Below, piece after piece: positions 56,286-64,000 of a stretch of DNA of 64,000 nucleotides. This DNA comes from Aspidapion aeneum (Eukaryota > Arthropoda > Insecta > Coleoptera > Brentidae). Every line of letters begins with the position of its first letter. Position 1 is the stretch's first letter. The notes under the pieces are model-generated. The model saw only the letters and a program-made list of their open reading frames with translations, ran no database searches and was not told the DNA's origin. Made by a program: the position numbers and the translations under genes. The stretch lies in NCBI GenBank assembly GCA_963576565.1, contig OY755048.1, positions 7,088,136 through 7,152,135 on the forward strand. Reading direction: 5' to 3'.

Positions 56286-56353
56286 ATTCACTGTACTGCC
56301 AATTTTGAGTATATAGTATATATTATATACTCAAAATTGGCAGTACAGTGAAT
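56286..56353. repeat. Perfect 30-bp palindrome, 8-nt loop
   Basis: The arm ATTCACTGTACTGCCAATTT... (56286-56315) is mirrored without mismatch at 56324-56353 around GTATATAT. It could extrude as a cruciform. No TSD was resolved. Confidence 0.95.
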
Positions 56354-57110
56354 TATGTGAATGTGAATAAGTGTCCGGGAAACTGCAATTTAAAAAAATT
56401 GTAAAAGAACTACTGTTTAAAAAAATCTTGAATTTTTTAGTTTTTTAATAGTTGGAACCACTGTATCAAATTGGAGCGGATAAATTCCCAAGTTACGTTT
56501 TTTTTGGTTGATTCGATTTAAAATACACCAAAATTTTTTGCAATCGGAAAGTTGATAGAGGATCTATACACCCCCGCAAAAAATATGCGTTTAAATACGC
56601 GCCCTATTTTGATCCGCGTCATTTTAAAAATTCGCTATTCTAACCAACGCCATTTGGATAAGTACTACTTTGAATAAGTAGCAGTTTTAATAAGCAACCC
56701 GAAACCCACCCTCTTAAAATAACCGAACCACAGTGTATATTACCGTTTTCATAGGCGCACTAAAGAAGGGTGGGAGGGGGGAACTCGGGCTCTCCCCCCT
56801 CCCTTAGTGCGTAGTATTTTCTACTTATTTCCTAAATAAAAAGAGAAAATACCATAAAATACGAGAACATGTGGCATCGCCCCCCCCCCTTAAAGGTGTC
56901 GCACCCGCCCCCAAGACATATTTCTGGGTGCGCCACTGCCGTTTTCGATCAAGGATCAAAAACCGCTCCTGAGTGAACCGAGATCAATCTCAAAAAGATC
57001 GGTCTGTTCGATTTAAGCGTTGCGTCGCTCCCGCTAAGATTTCTTTGTTCGATTTGCCCCCAAATCTCGCTTGCTCTCAGTACTGAGACGAATCAACGAA
57101 TTTGGATCAA
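56354..57110. other. Unassigned; includes an hAT-like terminus
   Basis: CTGGGTGCGCCACTG at about 56922-56936 matches hAT-type ends seen elsewhere in this window; the partner end is unclear. The remainder shows no gene. Confidence 0.35.
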
Positions 57111-57116
57111 AACTAT

Positions 57117-57530
57117 TGTTACAAATTTAAGTTATTTAAATTTTATAATTGGAATTTATTTAGGTTTAGTGTAGTATTAGGTCGATTTATCTTAAGGTTG
57201 TATTCTTAGTCTAGGTTTTAGTTGCGTTGTCTGTGGCTTGCGGTCGCGGTAGTGCGGGAACTTTCCGGACGTCGAAGGCTGCCGGAAAGTTCGAGAGAGA
57301 TGGACGATCCTATATATAGGGCCGGGGTCGCGCACCAGGCAGTCAGTCACAGATACCGTACTGTAGTGGTCGTGAGATTAACACGAAGTTGATAGACCGA
57401 TTATAGTAGTGAATTATTAGCAAGTTATACTAAGTTTAAGTGCGTGTTTTTGTACATAATTTGTCGAAATAAATTGACGTATCGTTTTCAACAATTGCGA
57501 GTTTTAATTTGTCGTTGTGAACCCGTAACA
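57117..57530 (+). repeat. Solo LTR (Ty3/gypsy-like) with 4-bp TSD
   Basis: The 414-bp unit begins TGTTACAAATT and ends CCCGTAACA (TG...CA). CTAT is duplicated at 57113-57116 and 57531-57534. Inside: a TATATATAGG box at about 57311, a TCAGTCA arthropod initiator about 30 bp further, and AATAAA near 57470. No internal retroelement sequence flanks it, so it is a recombination product of a full element unrelated to the errantivirus. Confidence 0.8.
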
Positions 57531-57799
57531 CTATAAACATAACCCTAGTTATTCCATTGTGTTTTGGTGTGTTTTCTTTTTTCGTAGAAAGTCAAAATAA
57601 TGATGTTGGAAGAGTTTTTATCGCTTAGGTCACGTTCTGAAGACGAATAAAAATATTTATAGGATTTCTTGTTGCTAAATCAAGAAATGAAGGTATTTGC
57701 TGCGGACAAGCGTTATCACAATTGTTCAAATTCGATGTTTTAATTATTTAATTTTAAAAACACAAATTTTGATGGTTTGTGGCAAAAGCGCGTATAATA

Positions 57800-58109
57800 C
57801 CCTGTTTCCACTCAAGGACTGTACACAGTTCTCTGTGTACAGTCCTTGGTTTCCACCAATGCATGCCCATCAGGTGACGCTGCATTTAAAACCGGTGCAA
57901 ATCCACGGGCCATCACGTGATGCGTTTTTTGAATCGGGGTTAGCATGCATGGGTGTAAACAGGGTATATCACCCAGTTTCCACCTATGCATTACCAACAT
58001 GATTCAAAAACGCATCAGGTGACACTGCATTTAAAACCGGTGCAAATCCATGGCCCATCACGGGATGCGTTTTTTGAATCGGGGTGGGCATGCATTGGTG
58101 GAAGCAGGG
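57800..58109. mobile_element. TA-flanked MITE with CCCTGTTTCCAC ends
   Basis: The left CCCTGTTTCCAC and right GTGGAAGCAGGG are inverted, with TA outside (57798-57799, 58110-58111). Two direct copies of a roughly 150-bp unit (GCATTTAAAACCGGTGCAAA) fill it. A 16-bp perfect palindrome (57813-57828 / 57833-57848, GGACTGTACACAG core) interrupts the left TIR. Confidence 0.65.
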
Positions 58110-58140
58110 TATTAGAGAATCCGCTGGGAGCGCTCATTTA

Positions 58141-59614
58141 TGCCGTATTCCATTGGGAAAATGAGTGCAGCACTGGTGGTGCACTGACACTGAAACGGTG
58201 CTGTCAAAAATTTGCACCGAGTGCAGTTTCAATGGAACACGCGGAAAATCAAAAATCGCACTCGTGTGGTATAAGGTCACTATATCACGAAGTTCCTAAC
58301 ATCGTGATATAGTGACCTTAGTGTGGTATGCCATTATGAGCTGTAGAACTTCTTTTTTATTCTTGCTTTAAGCAACGTTAATATAACATTTTTTGCAAAT
58401 AATTTTTTATAGTATATCCATTATGAATAGGGCAAATTGATTATGCAAAAATCTCATTTTTGAAAAAAATGTCACACAACCTGTAGTTTTATCAGGCCAA
58501 CGACGATATCCATTTTTATTTGCTTCAAAGTTACACGCCGATAAATATTATCCTAAGATAAATAAAATTCGTCAAATAAATAAATAATGATTTTATTTAA
58601 AAAAAGTTAATAAGAATATTTTAAAAATGCCCACCTTCTTGTTGAATGCAGGCTTGTGCTCGTATACCAACAGATAGAGTAGTTATCTATATTTCGCGCT
58701 TGTTTTTCAAAAAACCCTAACCAGAAGTGTACTTTATGCTCCCAAAATTTGAACATAAGTATTCGAAACACCTTGTATACATATATAATATTTCACAAGT
58801 TTCTTTCAACTAAACCTAACTTTCCTGCCTTGCGTAATTTGGTCAAAAACATGTTGTTCAAAATCCATTTGTTCGAAAGTAATATTAATACTTCAATAAC
58901 ATTTTCTTGAAAAGGAAAATTATTTAAAAACATTTCCTTCAAACAAAAAATTGTTTGAAAACATTTTATTAAAATTTTTTTGTTCAAAAACACTTTCTTT
59001 GAAAGTCATTTTTTTTCATAAGGAAAATTGTTCAAAAAAGATTTTGAAAAAAATATTTTTGAACAAATTTCCATTCAACAAGAACATAACCTAACCTAAC
59101 AGCTAAACGTAAGGGTGTTTTAACATACCATAAAAATGGCAAGACATGTGCCTCAGCGCTAATGGGGTTTCGTCCCCCTTGTCAACCAAATCCATGCAAA
59201 TCTACTTACCTCTTTGTTGTTAAATCGGTAAACCACATTTTCAATAAAGTTTTTTATTTTTGGGGTTCCGTTCTCATTGTTTTTATTGCACAGAACTGTT
59301 CTTCTCCATCTTCATCGCTGTTACTACGTAGCAGCGAAGAAAATAATAAAAAATCGCTAACAACTTTATTTTCACTCATTTTTACGTCCCACGACAATAA
59401 TAAGCATTTAAAATTTAAAATTAATGGCGGGAAAAAGTTTTCGGTGCGGCACGAGCCCTCAGAGCCGGTGTCAAAAAAGCCGCACTCAGTGCAAAACTGA
59501 ATTCGTAAGTTCCTCAATGGAATACGAAAACTGAAAAAGTGCATGTCAATGGAATGCAAACACCGAGCCAGTTGTGCACTAGTGCTGCACTCATTTCCCC
59601 AATGGAATACGGCA
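58141..59614. mobile_element. PIF/Harbinger-like element with TTA target duplication
   Basis: TGCCGTATTCCATTGGG is present at the left and inverted at the right; similarity runs about 45 bp through GAGTGCAGCACT. TTA flanks both ends (58138-58140, 59615-59617), the 3-bp TWA duplication typical of PIF/Harbinger. 1.47 kb with no intact transposase; a 112-codon plus-strand frame (59162-59500) is unrecognised. Confidence 0.65.
58272..58320. repeat. Perfect 19-bp inverted repeat
   Basis: TAAGGTCACTATATCACGA (58272-58290) and its exact complement (58302-58320) flank an 11-nt loop, inside the PIF-like element. Confidence 0.95.
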
Positions 59615-59939
59615 TTAGTCACGGTGCCTAGAATATTAATCTGGGATCAGTTTGCAGTTGCTCCCACAGAAAACTGCTCCAGCAAGGAGCGATCGGTAGC
59701 AGTTGACAGAAAACGGTATAAGCAGAGAACAGTAGCTGATCTCGGGTATAAGCAAGGACTGTACACAGAGAACAGGACGGTCCACTTCCATAAGCCCCAT
59801 AACGAGTCGTTAAATACCGAGATGAATTCCAAGACGTGCGCAAGCGTTGATCTGTCACTTCTGCCAACCAATCAACTGAGAGATATTTCAGTACCATGGT
59901 TTTATACAGCAAAACTTTAATAATTCCCAGTTCTTTTTG

Positions 59940-60239
59940 ATGAAAATTCGTCGTTTTTGTTCTGTGAAAATGCCGGTGACGTGCAAGTTGTGTGACAAAT
60001 TATTTATTGCCCAATTTAATTTGAATAAACACTGTCATCGGGGTTCTACTGTATGTCTATGCTACGATAAACATTTTTTAAAAAAATTTAGCGCATTTAA
60101 ATTTGTCAATACTCCCATGGCAAAACAAAATAAACGTGAAATGCATATAGAAGAAATACTGCATATACCTCAGAAAATATTAATCGCAGCACATAGATAT
60201 TGTATATGTTTGAAATCAAAAAGAAAAGACGAATCTTAA
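59940..60239 (+). CDS. Small ORF with one C2H2-like zinc finger
   Basis: From the ATG at 59940 the 99-codon frame contains CKLCDKLFIAQFNLNKHCH: C-x2-C, 12 residues, then H-C-H. This is close to a classical C2H2 finger with an irregular histidine pair. The rest is basic. No partner exon or conserved context is visible; it may be the first exon of a transposon or host zinc-finger gene, or debris. It ends just before a TACAGGG-type repeat. Confidence 0.3.
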   Translation: MKIRRFCSVKMPVTCKLCDKLFIAQFNLNKHCHRGSTVCLCYDKHFLKKFSAFKFVNTPMAKQNKREMHIEEILHIPQKILIAAHRYCICLKSKRKDES

Positions 60240-60299
60240 AATGCAAAAATATACAGGGTGTTCCCTCTCAAAAAATCGACTTTATTGTCACACCCTGTA

Positions 60300-61855
60300 C
60301 AGGGTGTCCCAAATTCGTTGATTTTTTGTGGTGTCGGGTATTTCTAGGGGAGAAAGAAAAATACTCTGCCAATATATGGGCCCCTAAGCTCACACTCGAT
60401 ACTATAAATATAGTGTACGTGTGAGCTAATATAACTAAAAACTAAAATATATTTTATTCAACTCCAGACTAAATTACCTTTTGTTTGATACCACACAAGC
60501 CATGTTTTGACTTAAACTCAAATTTTTTAAATCTACCCCCACCCTTAAAAAAAACAAAAACTAAAATGTATTTTGTTAAACTCCGGACTCAATTACCTTT
60601 CGTTTGATATCACACACGCCATATTTTCACTTAAACTCTAATTTTTTAAATATACCCCCACCCTTTTTTTAAAATAAATTAAAATGTATTTTGTTTAACT
60701 CCAGACTCAATTACCTTTCGTTTGATATCACACACGCCATATTTCCCCATAAACTCTAATTTTTGAAATCTATTATTTGGTTTGTGTTCGGTGGATTTTG
60801 TTAATTTTTAAATGGGACCATCTCGGCCCAAAACCCAGCCTAGGTACCAAATTTCATTAAAATCGGCCAAGCGGTTTTTGAGTTATGCGCGTTGGTCGTT
60901 ACAGACAGACATACAGACAGACAGACAGACATACAGACAGACAGACAGACAGACAGACAGACGGCGCAACAAAAAAGTTTCAAAATCATCTGAAACGCAA
61001 AGATATATAAAAATTTTTGAAATCGGAGCAACTTTTTTTTTCTCGAAAAAATTAGGATCACCATAGCTCACACTACTATAGTATAGTATATGTGTGAGGT
61101 TAAACTGAGCCCCCTTTGCGACGCTCAAATTTTAAGAGAAGCCTAAAGGTGAAAACTACATTTAGATATAGCAAGCCGTTTTTAAGCTACGGAGTGTTTT
61201 TGTCTGCATTTTGCTTTTGTGTAAATAGCTTTCTTATAGATCTTTTCTTGAAGAATTGACAGATGTCAACGGTTTTTATTTATCTCTTGTGGTTTTTAAA
61301 ATATTGCATAAAGTTGTTATTTTTCTTACAGAATAACTCTAAAACTCTCTCTAAAATTTCCTTTAAAATGATGTATCACACTATCACACTCAATATTTTA
61401 ATTTTTTTATTGTTTTCTTTATTTTTATTTTTTAATCACCTCTTTATTATTTTTTAATATTAAGCAAACTAAAATATGTGGTAAAAATAAAAAAAAACAA
61501 AAATATAAAGAAATCCCACTAATCCCATAAAGAAAAATTAATTTTATGTGATATCTCAAAAACTAAACGTGACAAATGAAATTTAATTTAACAGTTGAAT
61601 TCCTCTTAAAAAAGTGTCTAAAGAATGTTTTCACAGAAATAAAAATATTAATAAATAAACAAGTTATAGACCCCTTCCCAAAATGCAGACTTTTTAAAAA
61701 CACCCCGTAGTTTAAAAACGGCTTGCTATATCAAAATGCGATTTTCACCTTTAAGGTTCTTTTGAAATTTGAGTGTCGCAAACGTTGATGAGGTTTTTTT
61801 AGTTCCTCTAGAAATACCCGAAACTCCCCAAAAACATCGAATTTGGGACACCCTG
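60300..61855. mobile_element. TA-flanked CAGGGTGTCCCAAATTCG element with a nested repeat
   Basis: CAGGGTGTCCCAAATTCG at the left and its inverted copy at the right are flanked by TA (60298-60299, 61856-61857). The TIRs extend about 55 bp (GGGTATTTCTAG). The (CAGA)n family copy 2 (60384-61098) sits inside. Directly to the left a 40-bp inverted pair of TACAGGGTGT ends (60252-60299) shares the TA. Confidence 0.75.
60384..61098. mobile_element. (CAGA)n repeat family, copy 2 (nested)
   Basis: Aligned with 474-1243 throughout, with the same terminal hairpin words GCTCACACT/GTGTGAG. The CAGA tract is shorter (about 60902-60961). Three copies of the CTCCAGACT unit are present. Confidence 0.75.
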
Positions 61856-62487
61856 TACATGGTGACGGATAGAAAAAAATTATGTTGGCTTTTAAAGTTC
61901 ATCATCATCATAATTAACCAAAAAAAATCTACAATTTATTATAGCCCTTTATTTTCAATGATAAAGTTGCTGAGTGCTCCGGTTATAAAAAACCACCCGG
62001 TACCTACATAAAATCATACCTAAAAATTAGAATTGACCATTATTTTATACCTTGAATTTTTTATTATACGTTAAGCTCTTCGATCTCGCGCCAATCCCGG
62101 TATTCGCGCCAATAATTTAAATTAGACATTTTGACGTTAATTTTGGCGCATGCTCCTTTGATGGAATTCATCTCGGTATTTAACGACTCGTGCCCCATAT
62201 ATTCCAAATTTCGCTACGTCACAAAATCCTCAAGGTGTTGAGCAATCCTTCTATGAACCTACTCATCCTTCTCAAAAGACCCTTGATCTGTTTGATAGGG
62301 TGGTCTTTCCTTTTCTATTCACATTAAATGAAAAAGGACAACCGAACTTATTGATGTTTTTTCGCGAATCCAAAGTGAGGTTAGTTTTTCCGTGCATTTC
62401 GCATTTTTATTTATTTTAAGGGAAAAAAATTTGTGGAATCTTGGTTTTGTATTGTTATTTTCGTTATTTTAAACAATTTTCGGAATC

Positions 62488-62705
62488 GCCAAATCCCAGG
62501 AGTATCCTGTGCGGTTTCTGGATGTAAATCCAACTATTCGAACTTGGAAGTACTACGTTTATGAGTTTTTTTAAATTTCCACCTTCCAATGACTGTTCCC
62601 AAGACTATTTTGCATGAGTGGCTAAGGCGTTGTGGAAAAGACAATATGGATCCCACGAAAGCATTTCTACAGAACAAATTTCGAAATTCCTTTTCAAGAT
62701 AAATT
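62488..62705 (+). pseudogene. THAP-domain fragment, frameshifted
   Basis: The plus-strand text GVSCAVSGCKSNYSNLEVL gives the THAP C-x4-C start. After a frameshift FFKFPP, then EWLRRCGKDNMDPTKA supplies the conserved tryptophan region. The C-terminal C-x2-H is missing or lies in a further exon. A TGA and frame changes make it non-coding as it stands. It is related in domain, not obviously in copy, to the THAP relic at 3979-4667. Confidence 0.5.
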
Positions 62706-62853
62706 GCTAGGTAAATATCATTTTTTTAAATCTATTTAGGGCCACATTCTTTAATTATGTAAGGCTAAAATTCAGGATTTTTTGCCGCCCTTCTCCTATC
62801 GTAACGCATTTTCAAGAAAAATATAAAAAAATCATTCAGTGTATAGTCCTTGC

Positions 62854-63322
62854 CGAGGGGTGAACAGCTAACCCCAAATGTGTACACCGATTGTGAAAAT
62901 CCACAATCTTTTGCTAAGATTGTGTAAAGATTATGAGGGATTGTGGAGGACTGTGCAGCGGCGTAGCGTGCCTGAAGGGGCGGGGGGGGGGGGGGGCTAC
63001 AGCCCATCAAAAATTCTTGCAACCAAAAACAAAAAAAGGTCATCATGTCTATAGTTTCCTTTGCCACCCTCTTAATTTACCGTTACCGGCCCTGCTACTT
63101 AATAACCATGCCAGTACCCTCAGGGCGGGAGGGTGATGAACCCCCCGCGCCCCTCCACTGGGATTGTGGTATGATTGTGAGGGATTGTGTAAAGATTGTG
63201 AGGGATTGTGATAAGATTATGAAGGATTGTGACAGATTGTGGGTGATTGGGAGGGATTGTGTAAAGATTGTTAAGGATTGTGATATATGTGTACACCGAT
63301 TGTGAGAGCTGTTCACCCCTCG
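62854..63322. mobile_element. GATTGTG-repeat element with CGAGGGGTGAACAGCT ends
   Basis: CGAGGGGTGAACAGCT at the left is inverted at the right, with 8-bp flanks GTCCTTGC and GTCCTTGT (one mismatch). Inside, TGTGTACACCGATTGTG marks both subterminal regions and the core is a degenerate GATTGTGAGG minisatellite. An hAT MITE interrupts it. A second, truncated copy starts at 63472. Confidence 0.7.
62956..63160. mobile_element. hAT-like MITE nested in the GATTGTG element
   Basis: Begins CAGCGGCGTAGCGTGCC like 31668 and ends CCTCCACTG. The flanks GGACTGTG (62948-62955) and GGATTGTG (63161-63168) differ at one base, as expected of an 8-bp TSD within a repeat. Confidence 0.65.
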
Positions 63323-63471
63323 GTCCTTGTCATAGGCAGTTACACTTTTGTGTCTTTGACATAAACATACCTATTTCCCAGCCTATTTCCAAGCATATTT
63401 CCTAACCACAAATATATTAAAAATTAAATATGTTGTATAGGTATACCTTATGTTGTGTTAAGCCTAAATCC

Positions 63472-63712
63472 GAGGGGTGAACAGCTAACCCATAATGTGT
63501 ACACCGATTGTGAAAATCCACAATCTTTTGCTAAGATTGTGAGGGATTGTGGAAAGATTGTGGCAAGATTGTGGAGGACTGTGCAGCATGTATCATACCT
63601 GAAGGGGGGGCTGTCCCAGCAAAAATTCTGGCGACCAAAAAAAAAAAGTCATCATGTCTATAGTTTCCTTGGCTGCCCTCTTAATTTGCCGTTACCGGCC
63701 CTGCTACTTAAT
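63472..63712. mobile_element. Second, rearranged copy of the GATTGTG and hAT pair
   Basis: CGAGGGGTGAACAGCTAACCC, GTGTACACCGATTGTG, then GGACTGTGCAGC followed by hAT-body text (CTGAAGGGG, GCGACCAAAAAAA, CGTTACCGGCCCTGCTACTT). The right ends of both elements are missing or beyond recognition; the same nesting junction as at 62955 is visible. Confidence 0.6.
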
Positions 63713-64000
63713 AGTTAGTCAAACTCGTACTCGTCTAAACTAGGTACGTGGGTACAATAGATCCATATGTGGTCGCAGTGCATGGAGGTCCAGTAGGGCC
63801 TGCCACCACTTTCGAATACATACATACCTTATGTTGACAAAAAAAATGTTCTCATAAAAACAACTCAACAACATACCATTTTTCAGATTTTTTGATAAAG
63901 AAATAGGTTAAAAATGTCACAAAAGTGTAACCACCTATGGCCAAGACTATGACACAAAGGTAACCCTCCCCCCCAGAGATTACTTAATGTAACACTAAGC

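Noticed and set aside
59628..59920. Overlapping 74-125 codon frames on both strands
   Set aside because: Mutually antisense, no recognisable domain, adjacent to a MITE-like end; not supportable as genes.

Overview
This 64 kb window is insect nuclear DNA: AT-rich, intron-containing and densely packed with transposons. The order cannot be fixed from the sequence; a beetle-like insect with a large genome is a guess. The only host gene I can support is the 5' part of Dicer-1 (microRNA-processing RNase III), on the minus strand. Seven exons can be joined in phase between 37899 and 10232. They encode about 851 residues: an N-terminal helicase with degenerate ATPase motifs, the helicase C-terminal part, the DUF283/dimerization region and the start of the platform. 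The PAZ, RNase III and dsRBD exons must lie beyond the left edge of the window, so intron 7 exceeds 10 kb.

Layout from left to right. 1-10.2 kb (intron 7) holds MITEs, a P-element-like insertion with a broken THAP gene, a 129-bp tandem array, a long fold-back MITE and a direct repeat around a perfect 29-bp hairpin. 10.4-21.7 kb (intron 6) holds an RTE-type LINE fragment split by a complete, apparently very young errantivirus-like endogenous retrovirus (10962-18626). Its 217-bp LTRs are identical, its target-site duplication is CTCG, and gag, pol and env are all open. It lies in the same orientation as Dicer-1. 21.7-37.9 kb carries Dicer-1 exons 6 to 1, with MITEs, a 140-bp tandem array, a CR1/Jockey-like LINE, an hAT MITE and an element with 9-bp target duplications in the introns.

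38-46 kb is upstream of Dicer-1. It contains two inverted-repeat elements, one of them 3.1 kb with internal higher-order repeats, and two LINE fragments. 46.8-53.0 kb is a 6.2 kb TA-flanked terminal-inverted-repeat element inserted in a LINE reading frame. It carries a 3.8 kb minisatellite of 7- and 8-bp words and no visible transposase. 53-64 kb contains LINE tails, a solo LTR, a PIF/Harbinger-like element, nested TACAGGG-type elements, a second THAP-domain fragment and an hAT MITE nested in a GATTGTG-repeat element.

The window is therefore a strongly inflated, TE-nested Dicer-1 locus. The points most worth following are the intact retrovirus sitting sense inside a small-RNA gene, the giant minisatellite-bearing transposon, and a duplicated splice acceptor in Dicer-1 intron 1. 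Most remaining open reading frames are antisense shadows, repeat translations or TE debris.
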